In this document: positions 9,801 to 17,451 of the stretch, piece by piece
Layout of the letters: each line of letters begins with the position of its first letter
Numbering within the stretch: position 1 is the first letter of the stretch
NCBI RefSeq assembly: GCF_900100165.1
Contig: NZ_FNEO01000001.1
Location: 1,550,001-1,614,000, forward strand
Source of the DNA: Flavobacterium glycines
GTDB lineage: Bacteria; Bacteroidota; Bacteroidia; Flavobacteriales; Flavobacteriaceae
Length of the DNA stretch: 64,000 nucleotides
Direction of reading: 5' to 3'
Made by a program: the position numbers and the translations under genes
The notes under the pieces: generated by a model
What the model was told of the DNA's origin: nothing
The model's database searches: none
What the model saw: only the letters and a program-made list of their open reading frames with translations

Positions 9801-9899
9801 CCGGAGGTTGAACAAGGTGGTACTGCTCCTGGTGTAGATTCAAATAACTTTTATCCAAAAACAAGAACTGTATTGTTTGGTTTAAAAGCTAGTTTCTAA
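6885..9899 (+). CDS. susC: SusC-family TonB-dependent outer-membrane transporter
   Basis: 1004 residues: a signal peptide to about residue 23, a carboxypeptidase-regulatory-like domain (about 25-105, VSGKVVDEQNMPLPGANV), a TonB-box region (EQVVVVGYG), a plug domain with RGASTLNSSQGPFYVVDGVPG and IDVLKDAAATAIYGNRAANG, and a 22-strand barrel ending in aromatic FGLKASF. There is no N-terminal STN domain, so it is not the type that signals through an ECF sigma/anti-sigma pair; control by the HTCS at 35767 is more likely. With SusD 26 nt downstream it imports the oligosaccharide released at the surface. The downstream enzymes imply a ligand with mannose, GlcNAc and GlcA. No frameshift seen; length is normal for the family. 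Confidence 0.97.
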   Translation: MKKTKFTLLTLFFLIAFSINSWAQKTQVSGKVVDEQNMPLPGANVVESGTKNGVMTDFDGKFKLDVSKSNAVIVVSFMGYADQSIKLSGSKTNLTVKLVSGANNLEQVVVVGYGKSSRKNLTSAVTSVKAEALNRGAISDVGQLLQGKSSGLNISASGDPNRKASVVLRGASTLNSSQGPFYVVDGVPGVDISLVSPDDIATIDVLKDAAATAIYGNRAANGVIMVTTKKGSKEKAQISYSSYVGFEKVSNQLDMMNATQLRAFVTKNNLAFTPENDKGANTNWQKEILRSGALSTSHNLSISGGGEHGNYMASLTTLNREGVILTSDFSRVIAHLAIEQYAFNDNVKFGLNVSNSNTNAQNVAQRNTVLLQAVNHLPVSPVKNADGTYFENFISTGYFNPVALINHGDDDTKTSNLVGNFTTEIKLPFGLKYNLNLAYQKSTTLHGEFYDSYYQKYNSANFYNNPDPPAVHSLINFGVNGSALRNTYTNTNNIIESFLTWDKTFGNHKINAVLGYSWQEDVLGDGFQATTTNFPVDNVSYNNLALSNYSSVSGYRVDFGSSTAYQKTRLISDFFRLNYNYNDKYLIQGSIRRDGGSVFGANNRWGYFPSIGGAWRVDKEGFMADQKVFEDLKLRASYGVTGNSSGFNAYTAQFISGSLGTFYYNGQQIGAYGPNQAANPDLQWEKTSTANIGLDFTVLKGKLSGSVDYYEKKTTGMITSYSVNPILVPIGSIVANGGTMSNKGIEVSLNATPVQTKNFTWSTGMNASHNKNEITKLTNPFFIGGDSIRRVQPEGGGQTGSTLQILKEGKPLGQFFTLQYAGKNANGVSQYYDKNGNLTTTPAIGTDYHYAGSAQPKLLLGWSNDFKYKNFDLNIFIRGVFGNKIFNATRADLFRPATAMTTNILVDAANESPSDLNSFKYSTRFIEDGSYIRLDNATLGYNFPQIHKYIKSLRIYSTVNNLFVITKYSGIDPEVEQGGTAPGVDSNNFYPKTRTVLFGLKASF

Positions 9900-9925
9900 G
9901 AATTAATTGTTATTAAAAAAATACT

Positions 9926-11566
9926 ATGAAAAAGATATTTAAATATTTTAGTTTACCAATACTAGGTATTGGGCTATTATGGTCGTGTGAAAATCTCGAT
10001 GTGCCAATTACAACTCAGTTAACACCAGATGTGTTTCCACAGAATTCTACCCAATATATTCAGACAACAGGTCCTGTTTATGCTGCTTTTCGAGGTGAAT
10101 ATTCATTTGCTTGGTGGTGGTCACAATCGATATCAACTGATGAAGCTGTTATGCCTGCTAGAGGGGGTAACTGGTTTGATGGTAGAAATTATATAGCCAT
10201 GCACTTTCATGACTGGACAGCAGATAATGGAATTGTTGGAAGTTTATGGGATTGGACATCTAAAGTAATTGGACTTAGTAATCAGGCTATTTCAATATTA
10301 AATACTGCAATGCCTGAAGGAGCAGATAAGAATATGGCTATATCAGAATTAAAAACTATGCGCGCTATTGCTTACTTTATGATGATGGATAGTTATGGAG
10401 ATGTGCCTTTGTATACTGAATATGGAGATTTCTCTTCTCGTGCAAAATCTACCAGAAAGGAAGTTTTTGAATTTGTTGAAAAAGAACTTAAAGAGGCTAT
10501 ACCTAATTTGAGTGCTGCATCCGGGGTTTCTACTTACGGAAGACCTAATAAATATACTGCTTATGCATTACTTGCTAAAATGTATCTAAATGCAGAGGTA
10601 TATACAGGAACACAACGTAATAACGATTGTATTGCAGCCTGTGACGAGGTAATTAAATCGGGTCTATATGCTATTGAAGGAAGAAGTACTTATCTTCAAA
10701 TGTTCTATCCAACAAATGGACCTCAAATGAAAGAATTTATTTTTGCAGTTCCTTATGATCCTTCAGCTTCTACAGTAGGATTTAATGGGAATATGTACCA
10801 CGCCCGTTATGATGTGCCACGTTCTTTAAGAACAAGATTTGGACTTCCTTTCACACCGAGTGCTCCTAGAAGTACATTGCCGGAATTCTATGCTAATTTT
10901 GAAAATGATGCCAATGATATCCGTAACAAACAATGGTTGACAGGTAAACAATATTTAGCTGATGGAGTAACTCCTGTAACAGTTACTACAACTAAAAAAG
11001 GTTACGATGCTTACTATACTGGTTCTGATGGAGGTGCTAGTTATACATATCAGGTTGAATTATCTAAACAAATTACATATAGAGGACTTCCTGCAAACCT
11101 TGTGGGACTATTTGATTTAGGTGATGATGAAATCGCATGGAACATGGGATACAGAAACATTAAGTTCTATCCGGATGCGGGCTCTACTAATAGAAATCAA
11201 AACAATGATGTGCCATTTTTAAGATATTCAGATGTTCTTTTAATGAAAGCAGAAGCAATTCTAAGAGGAGGAACTGCTACTTTAGGTGATACACCAATTT
11301 CATTAGTTAATACAATTAGAAATAATCGTACTACATCTACTCCATGGGGAAGTGTTACTTTACAAACGCTTTATGAAGAAAGATGTCGTGAGTTTGCTCA
11401 TGAAGCATGGCATAGAAATGATATGATTCGTTTTGGAAAATTCGAAGGTGCTTGGGGATTCAAAACGGATTCTAATGTAAAACACAGACTTTTCCCAATT
11501 CCAACTGGAGCTTTAACGCTGAATCCTGCTTTGGTTCAGAATCCAAATTATGCTGCAGGGAATTAG
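9926..11566 (+). CDS. susD: SusD-family surface glycan-binding lipoprotein
   Basis: 546 residues with a lipoprotein signal (GLLWSC lipobox, Cys20), then the RagB/SusD fold: an N-terminal TPR-like part (LKTMRAIAYFMMMDSYGDVPLYTEY is typical of the family) and a C-terminal part with DVLLMKAEAILRGG, LYEERCREFAHEAWHRNDMIRFGKF and FPIP near the end. It caps the SusC barrel and delivers glycan to it. Directly downstream of susC, and followed by a strong intrinsic terminator, so susCD can be expressed at higher levels than the enzymes behind it. The two aromatic-rich stretches near residues 45-95 (FAWWWSQS, HDWTADNG) could contact sugar, but the binding site cannot be assigned. Confidence 0.96.
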   Translation: MKKIFKYFSLPILGIGLLWSCENLDVPITTQLTPDVFPQNSTQYIQTTGPVYAAFRGEYSFAWWWSQSISTDEAVMPARGGNWFDGRNYIAMHFHDWTADNGIVGSLWDWTSKVIGLSNQAISILNTAMPEGADKNMAISELKTMRAIAYFMMMDSYGDVPLYTEYGDFSSRAKSTRKEVFEFVEKELKEAIPNLSAASGVSTYGRPNKYTAYALLAKMYLNAEVYTGTQRNNDCIAACDEVIKSGLYAIEGRSTYLQMFYPTNGPQMKEFIFAVPYDPSASTVGFNGNMYHARYDVPRSLRTRFGLPFTPSAPRSTLPEFYANFENDANDIRNKQWLTGKQYLADGVTPVTVTTTKKGYDAYYTGSDGGASYTYQVELSKQITYRGLPANLVGLFDLGDDEIAWNMGYRNIKFYPDAGSTNRNQNNDVPFLRYSDVLLMKAEAILRGGTATLGDTPISLVNTIRNNRTTSTPWGSVTLQTLYEERCREFAHEAWHRNDMIRFGKFEGAWGFKTDSNVKHRLFPIPTGALTLNPALVQNPNYAAGN

Positions 11567-11974
11567 AATTAGTTTATTTATTGTTGATTGTTAAGTTGGT
11601 TGGTAATCTATTTACCCCTTGAAAGGAGAAGAAGCTTTGTCTTCTTCTCTTTTCTTCTTAAAAAATACATCCGGGTGTTTGAAATTCTATAAAGGCTTTT
11701 CGTTTAAATAAATTGAGTTCGAATACATCTTCACTGATTCAATAGTTGCATTTTTTTGCTTTGAAAAGAAATCCAACTGTTTAAAAAAGTACAAAAAGAA
11801 ATTTCATCTTAATTAATTTATACCGTTTGGTTTTAATGGTTTTTTACTCCTGAATACATTTTTACAACAGCATCAATAACACATACAGATTAAAAAAATA
11901 TAAATTCATTTGTGACTAATAAGCTTTGGAGTTTTAAAAGCAGTTTCCAGTCATGAAAAAACAAACAGATAAAT
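11567..11974. other. Intergenic region between susD and the first GH92 gene
   Basis: 408 bases with no credible ORF. The first part holds the terminator after susD. The remaining 320 bases are AT-rich and probably carry a promoter for the enzyme genes; I saw no exact TAnnTTTG box, only near-matches with altered spacing. Confidence 0.5.
11622..11660 (+). terminator. Intrinsic terminator after susD
   Basis: A 13-bp stem (11622-11634 with 11641-11653, one G-U pair) with a 6-nt loop CTTTGT followed by a pyrimidine-rich tract. It would reduce readthrough from susCD into the hydrolase genes. Confidence 0.7.
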
Positions 11975-14287
11975 ATGAATTTATCCCGTTTATTAAAATA
12001 TAGTTCCATTCCCGTTACCTTATTATTCATTTTTTCCTGTTCCATAAAACGATCCGGGACTAATTATGTTGATTTTGTGAACCCTTTAATTGGGACAGCA
12101 CCATCTACAACTATTAGTGCTTTGCAACATGGTGAAGACGAAAAAGAAAACAATGCGCAGGTAGTACCTTATGTTACCGTTCCTTTTGGAATGACTAATT
12201 GGACTGCTCAAACTAAGGCAACGGAAACCAAATGTATAGCACCTTATTATTATACGGATACCAAAATTTCAGGTTTCAGGGGAAGTCATTGGTTGAGCGG
12301 TTCCTGTGTCCAGGATTATGGGAGTATGACCATTATGCCGATAAGCGGTAAGTTAAAATGTCAAACCGAAGAAAGGGCATCAAGTTTTTCGCATGATACT
12401 GAAAAGACAACTCCGTACAATTACAATGTGAATTTAGCCGACTATAAAATTGATGTGAATATGACCGCTACAAAGCGTTGTGGTTTATTCCAGTTTACAT
12501 TCGAAAACTCAGGTGAAGCGCATATTATTGTGAATCCGAATAGTGATGAAGCAGAAGGATTTATCCAGATAAATGCCGATAAAAATGAAATTGTTGGTTA
12601 TAATCCGGTACATAGAATTTATCAGGGTTGGGGAGAAAAAGCGGGATTTAGCGGCTATTTTGTGGTCCAGTTAAGTAAAAGTTCCAATAAATTCGGGGTG
12701 TATCAAAATGAAAAAATTTTGGAAGGAAACACACAGATTTCCAATTTAGAAAACATTGGAGCCTATATTTCTTTTATGGTTGAAAAAGGAGAAACTATCG
12801 AGGCAAAAATCGGGACTTCGTTTACCAGTATTGAACAGGCCAGAAAAAATTTAGAAGCTGAAACTAAAGGTTTAGATTTTGCTAAAGCAAAAGAAAATTT
12901 GAAAGACAATTGGGAAAAATTGCTTTCGAAAGTAAAGGTAGAAGGCACCAATAAAGATGATAAAGTAAAATTCTATACTGCTTTATACCACAGTTATTTA
13001 CAGCCCAGAACTTTCAACGATGTCGATGGTACTTATGTGAGTTTTAACGGCGGAAAGCAATTGATGAACAGTGGTAAAGAAGATTATTTTACCGATTTTT
13101 CGATGTGGGATATCTACAGATCTTCGCTTCCATTGTTTAATATGTTGACGCCAAAAGTGAATGGACAAATGATGCGAAGTCTATTTTCTATGGCGGAACA
13201 AGGCGGATGGATGCCAATTTTCCCTTGTTGGAACAGTTATACTTCAGCTATGATTGGTGATCATTCTGTAGCAGCAATTGCCGATGCGTATATGAAAAAC
13301 AACATCGAAATTTCGGATAAAGAATACAGCTATTTATTGCAAAATGCTTTTAAAACTCCTGAAAGAGCAGATTATCTTAATGGCAAAGGGCGTCGTGCTT
13401 TGACTTCCTATTTAAAATACGGTTACATCCCATTAGAAGATGAGGTTAAAGAATCTTTTCATCAGGGAGAACAAGTTTCCAGAACCTTAGAATATGCTTT
13501 TGATGATTTTGCGCTTTCGCAAATTGCTTCCAAAAAAGGAGATACTTTGAATGCCCAATTATTGAAAAAAAGAGCTTTGAATTATCAAAATGTATATAGC
13601 GTAGCCGATTCCTGTGTAAGAGGACGTTTTGCTGATGGCACTTTTACGAAAGATTTTGACAAGTTTATCAGAAAACCTTATATCACCGAAGGAACACCGT
13701 ACCAGTACACTTGGTATGTTCCTCAGGATATAAAAGGCTTAATGAATTTAATGGGAGGAGAAAATGGCTTTAATGCCAACTTGGATCGTTTCCATGCCGC
13801 TAAACAATACTGGCATGGAAATGAACCCGGTCACCAAATTCCGTTCCTGTACAACTATTCAGGACAGCCTTGGAAAACTCAGGAATTGGTAAGCCAAATT
13901 ATGAAAACCGAATACAGTAGTGAAGTAGGAGGATTGAGTGGCAATGATGACGCCGGACAAATGTCGGCCTGGTATGTGTTTTCAGCTTTAGGATTTTATC
14001 CTGTTGCCCCGTCAGTGCCTCAATACGTGATTTCAGGACCTCATTTTGATAAAATTACGTTGAGTTTAGAAAACGGAAAAAAGTTGATTATTAATGCAAA
14101 AGGAGCTTCTTCGGGGAATAATTATATTCAAAAATTAAGTTTTAACGGAGTAGAATATGATAAAACCTATTTAGACCATTTTTCTGTTATGAACGGAGGG
14201 AAATTGAATTTCAAAATGGGAAATCAACCTAATAAAACTTGGGGAACTGTTCAGGAAAACAGACCATTTTCATTGTCTAATCAATAA
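11975..14287 (+). CDS. GH92 exo-alpha-mannosidase, lipoprotein
   Basis: 770 residues with a lipoprotein signal (FIFSCS lipobox). GH92 enzymes are calcium-dependent, inverting exo-alpha-mannosidases. Family marks visible: VDFVNPLIGT near the N-terminus, a DMWDIYRSS-like motif (here SMWDIYRSSLPL), GNEPGH with the likely general acid Glu617 and His620, and the base motif GNDDAG at residues 656-661, then GFYPVAPSVPQY. The two-domain layout (beta-sandwich, then alpha/alpha barrel) and length are normal. It opens the enzyme part of the locus and is followed 11 nt later by the lyase-like gene. In this locus it would remove terminal alpha-mannose, for example from a GIPC or GPI glycan or an N-glycan; linkage cannot be read from sequence. 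Confidence 0.93.
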   Translation: MNLSRLLKYSSIPVTLLFIFSCSIKRSGTNYVDFVNPLIGTAPSTTISALQHGEDEKENNAQVVPYVTVPFGMTNWTAQTKATETKCIAPYYYTDTKISGFRGSHWLSGSCVQDYGSMTIMPISGKLKCQTEERASSFSHDTEKTTPYNYNVNLADYKIDVNMTATKRCGLFQFTFENSGEAHIIVNPNSDEAEGFIQINADKNEIVGYNPVHRIYQGWGEKAGFSGYFVVQLSKSSNKFGVYQNEKILEGNTQISNLENIGAYISFMVEKGETIEAKIGTSFTSIEQARKNLEAETKGLDFAKAKENLKDNWEKLLSKVKVEGTNKDDKVKFYTALYHSYLQPRTFNDVDGTYVSFNGGKQLMNSGKEDYFTDFSMWDIYRSSLPLFNMLTPKVNGQMMRSLFSMAEQGGWMPIFPCWNSYTSAMIGDHSVAAIADAYMKNNIEISDKEYSYLLQNAFKTPERADYLNGKGRRALTSYLKYGYIPLEDEVKESFHQGEQVSRTLEYAFDDFALSQIASKKGDTLNAQLLKKRALNYQNVYSVADSCVRGRFADGTFTKDFDKFIRKPYITEGTPYQYTWYVPQDIKGLMNLMGGENGFNANLDRFHAAKQYWHGNEPGHQIPFLYNYSGQPWKTQELVSQIMKTEYSSEVGGLSGNDDAGQMSAWYVFSALGFYPVAPSVPQYVISGPHFDKITLSLENGKKLIINAKGASSGNNYIQKLSFNGVEYDKTYLDHFSVMNGGKLNFKMGNQPNKTWGTVQENRPFSLSNQ

Positions 14288-14298
14288 AAGAAGAGAAT

Positions 14299-16092
14299 AT
14301 GAATCATATTAGTCGTGGCGAATTTTTAAAACTAGGAAGTCTATCATTGCTGGGTGCTTTGGTTAGCGACACTGTTTTTGCAAATGATGGATTTTTTAGT
14401 GCTGCGGCAGCTAAAGTGGATGAAGGTTTGATGAAAAAACTCATTTTGCATAATGATGCTTATGTGAAAAATATTTTTCAAAAAGCAGTAGTGAGTGCTG
14501 ATGTTCGTTTGAGTAATTTTCGTCCTGTAGCAGCCGATATAGCCGCTATGACGGCTTCTGTTTCTCACCCGAAATCGGAGTTTTATAAGTCTGAAATTGT
14601 AGTGGAACGTTTGAATCAGGCAGCGGATATTATGTTGAAAGGACAATACAGTGACGGAACTGTTGATGCCGGAGGTAACCGACAATCACCGCCGGATACC
14701 GCTTTTGTTTTGGAATACCTCTGTTCGGCAGCGATGGTTTTGAAACATAATAAGCAGAAAAATTTAGATTCACTTAAAGAGAAATTAAAGAAGTTTATTC
14801 AAAATGCCGGCGAAGCTATGATAACGGGTGGCGTGCATACTCCTAATCATCGATGGGTGGTTAGCGCAGCTTTAGCTAATATCAATTCGCTGTATCCTGA
14901 TGTTAGGTATACCAACAGAATTGACCAATGGCTGGCCGAAGGAGTTTATCTTAATCAGGACGGGCATTATTCAGAACGAAGCGGAATTTATTCTGCAGTT
15001 ATTGACAAAGCCTTAATTACGATGGCGCGCTTGTTAAATAAACCGGAGTTGTTAGATAAGGTTCAAAAAAACCTGACGACTACTTATTATTATACAGAAG
15101 CTAATGGTGATTTGGTTACGGTTGATTCTAAAAGACAGGACCAGTTTATGGATATCACGGTGACTAAATTTTATTTGCAATACCGTTATATGGCGATTCA
15201 TACCGGCAATCCAATTTTTACTCATATGGTTAATTTGATTGAAAAGAATCCTGATTTTGCACATTATATTTTATCGGATTCTTTGATAGCTTTTATGGAA
15301 AATCCGGAATTGCAGCAACAAATTCCTGCCGAAGTGAAACTGGAAAATGATTTTGAGAAGTTTTTTGTCCTTTCCAATTTAGCCAGAATCCGACGTGGAA
15401 AAACTTCGATGACTCTGTTTGGCGGCAATGATATCCCGGTTCAGATTGTTTCGGGAAGATCGTCTAACCCTAATTTTTTAATGTATCGAAAAGGAGATGC
15501 GATATTGAAATACCTGCGATTGTCTTCGTCATTTTTCAGAATGGGATATTTCAGTAGCGAAGGGATTGAAAAAACAGGAAATAAATACATTTTAAAAGAA
15601 ACTAAAGAAGCTGATTATTACCAACCATTAGCGCCTGAATTTCGCAAGGCTGATGGCGATTATCAATTGTCAGAGTCGAAAGACAGAAGGTTTTGGAACA
15701 AAATGGATTTTGAAAACCGAACAGCAAGTAATGTCAAAAAACAAACTACGGTTATTGAAATTGAAGAGAATAATGGCGCATTAAATTTAGATTTTAAGGT
15801 AGATGGTCCGCCAAATATTGAAATAACAATCGAATTGTGTTTCAAAGAAGGAACTGAAATTGCAGGTGCAACATTGGGCGAAAAAGGAAATTATTTTCTG
15901 AAATCGGGTTTTGCCAAAGCAAGTATGGGAACAGATAGCATAGCATTAGGTCCGGGATTAGTAGAACACCAAAATGTAAATAATTTAGATAGTGAAGAAT
16001 ACACCTATCATCAGGGGACTTTACATACAGATGGAGTTCATGTTTATATAACCGGTTTTACGCCTTTTCATCATAAAATGACAATTTCTTAA
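14299..16092 (+). CDS. Exported protein of unknown family, lyase-like alpha/alpha-toroid plus beta-sandwich layout
   Basis: 597 residues that I cannot place in a named family. It has an N-terminal export signal (SRGEFLKLGSLSLLGALVS) resembling a Tat signal with only one Arg. Residues about 100-330 look alpha-helical, with the conserved-looking motifs GGVHTPNHRW (near 175), YLNQDGHYSERSGIYS (near 215) and QDQFMD (near 275). The C-terminal half looks beta-rich. Helical toroid plus beta-sandwich with Asn/His and Tyr motifs is the layout of heparinase II/III-like and other uronic-acid lyases, so a uronate-active lyase or hydrolase is plausible. It sits 11 nt after GH92, in the same operon. Function uncertain; the lyase suggestion is inference from motif style and not from a family match. 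Confidence 0.5.
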   Translation: MNHISRGEFLKLGSLSLLGALVSDTVFANDGFFSAAAAKVDEGLMKKLILHNDAYVKNIFQKAVVSADVRLSNFRPVAADIAAMTASVSHPKSEFYKSEIVVERLNQAADIMLKGQYSDGTVDAGGNRQSPPDTAFVLEYLCSAAMVLKHNKQKNLDSLKEKLKKFIQNAGEAMITGGVHTPNHRWVVSAALANINSLYPDVRYTNRIDQWLAEGVYLNQDGHYSERSGIYSAVIDKALITMARLLNKPELLDKVQKNLTTTYYYTEANGDLVTVDSKRQDQFMDITVTKFYLQYRYMAIHTGNPIFTHMVNLIEKNPDFAHYILSDSLIAFMENPELQQQIPAEVKLENDFEKFFVLSNLARIRRGKTSMTLFGGNDIPVQIVSGRSSNPNFLMYRKGDAILKYLRLSSSFFRMGYFSSEGIEKTGNKYILKETKEADYYQPLAPEFRKADGDYQLSESKDRRFWNKMDFENRTASNVKKQTTVIEIEENNGALNLDFKVDGPPNIEITIELCFKEGTEIAGATLGEKGNYFLKSGFAKASMGTDSIALGPGLVEHQNVNNLDSEEYTYHQGTLHTDGVHVYITGFTPFHHKMTIS

Positions 16093-16109
16093 TAATAGAT
16101 TAAGGTACT

Positions 16110-16260
16110 AGAATTAAAATCTTTTGCCACAAATTACGCGAACAAGCACAAATTACCCTAGTTTTAATTACACGAATTATTAAAACAGATAGAATTTGTG
16201 TAATTCGATTTCGATTAGAATTAGTGACAATTGGTGTAATTCGTGTACAACTTTTTTTTA
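16110..16260. repeat. Degenerate intergenic repeat of the CACAAATTACACGAATT type
   Basis: This stretch holds several diverged copies, in both orientations, of a motif like AATTACACGAATT (for example near 16168, 16195 and 16235). Comparable CACGAATTACACGAATT-like repeats are, to my knowledge, scattered between genes in Flavobacterium genomes. No coding potential. Confidence 0.45.
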
Positions 16261-16312
16261 AAAGCGAATATCCTGAATAATAAAGGAATTTTTCGGGCAT
16301 TGCAGAAAGTTT

Positions 16313-16335
16313 ACTTAATTTTACGAAAATTAAGT
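16313..16335. promoter_or_regulatory. Perfect 23-bp palindrome upstream of the DUF4861 gene
   Basis: ACTTAATTTT, a 3-nt centre ACG, then AAAATTAAGT, ending 23 nt before the ATG at 16359. It could be a protein-binding operator or an RNA hairpin near the ribosome-binding region. Confidence 0.4.
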
Positions 16336-16358
16336 TTAATCTATAAATAATTGAAATT

Positions 16359-17207
16359 ATGAAATTATCATTTATGGCTGCTTTGCTGTTTGGCGGAATT
16401 TGTTTTGGGCAAAATAATACAGATGCGAGTTTGTATATGAAAGCCGATAAAATAAGTTACCTGACGGATATTGGTTCTGAATCAGGGGATTTATACAGTA
16501 CAATTGGACATCACGGGCCGGCAGTTGAAAACGAATGGATGGCATTGCGAATCTATTTTAGTGATAAGGTAGCAATTGATGTTTACAATAAAGCTAAGAA
16601 AGGCTTAGAGTTGAAAGCAGCACATTGGTATCCAACTCCGGAACAGCAAAAAGAAGGATGGGGAGCCGATTATTATAAAGTAGGAGCAACTGTTGGTTTA
16701 GGAGGAGTGCGTCTTTGGGATGGAGAAAAAGTAGTTCCGTTGAATCCGGTGACGAATCGTTTGGCTCATGTTGGTAAAACAGCAACTACTTCTTATATGG
16801 AAATGATTTCCAGAGGAGTGCCTTACAAAGGGAAAAAAGTAGATATTAAAGTTCGTGTAACTGTGTTTTCAGGGAAAAGAGAAGCTAAAGTGGAAGCTTT
16901 TAGTTTGAATGGAGAAAAAGTACAGTTTGTAACCGGAGTAAATTATTTCAAAGGTTTCGAAACTAAAAAAGGGAAAAATTATATCGCTGTTTGGGGAACG
17001 CATCCTGAGGATGTAGCGGCTGAGGTAGTTGGAATTGGAGCAGCAATAAAATACAATCCTAAGGATTATGTGAAAAATACCGATGACGGAACACAGTATT
17101 TATTAATTTCTAAACCGGCTAAATATTTAACAACTGAAATTGTTTCAGCTAGTGCCAAAGAAAATGAGATCAATAACTTGGAAAAGTTAGAAGCTTACAT
17201 GAAATAA
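16359..17207 (+). CDS. DUF4861-like secreted protein
   Basis: 282 residues with a Sec signal peptide (MKLSFMAALLFGGICFGQ). The middle part matches what I know of DUF4861 proteins from Bacteroidota glycan loci: VENEWMALRIYF, then VAIDVYNK, then a GADYYKVGATVGLGGVRLWD segment. The protein is shorter than many members (about 400 residues), and there is a spacer with a repeat before it, so it may be a minimal version. No catalytic role is established that I can name; these proteins recur next to pectin and uronate-glycan enzymes. A carbohydrate-binding or lyase/epimerase function is possible. Its own leader palindrome and the hairpin behind it suggest a separately controlled cistron. Confidence 0.55.
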   Translation: MKLSFMAALLFGGICFGQNNTDASLYMKADKISYLTDIGSESGDLYSTIGHHGPAVENEWMALRIYFSDKVAIDVYNKAKKGLELKAAHWYPTPEQQKEGWGADYYKVGATVGLGGVRLWDGEKVVPLNPVTNRLAHVGKTATTSYMEMISRGVPYKGKKVDIKVRVTVFSGKREAKVEAFSLNGEKVQFVTGVNYFKGFETKKGKNYIAVWGTHPEDVAAEVVGIGAAIKYNPKDYVKNTDDGTQYLLISKPAKYLTTEIVSASAKENEINNLEKLEAYMK

Positions 17208-17264
17208 GACCTACATAATGGCGCTTATTTTTTGTAAGATTTGAAAAATTAAATCTCAAAAAAG

Positions 17265-17352
17265 AGTGCACAGATGAAACGAATTATAACGGATTAAGAT
17301 TTAAAATCAATCCTTTATCTGATCAGTTGCTGTCATCTGTGCACTTTTTTTG
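17265..17352 (+). terminator. Long-loop hairpin with T tract after the DUF4861 gene
   Basis: A perfect 13-bp inverted repeat (17265-17277 with 17333-17345) encloses a 55-nt loop and runs straight into a T tract. The long loop is unusual, but the stem plus T run fits an intrinsic terminator. Confidence 0.55.
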
Positions 17353-17451
17353 TGCCTTTTTTTAAGGGATTATTTTTGTTTAATGTATTGGTTTTTAGTT
17401 TTTTAACGAATAAAAGTGTTTGGGTAGTTATAAGATAATAATAAAGATAAA

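Noticed and set aside
6885..9899. SusC controlled by the ECF sigma factor at 61424
   Set aside because: The SusC has no N-terminal STN domain and lies 50 kb away; the HTCS at the end of its own locus is the better partner.
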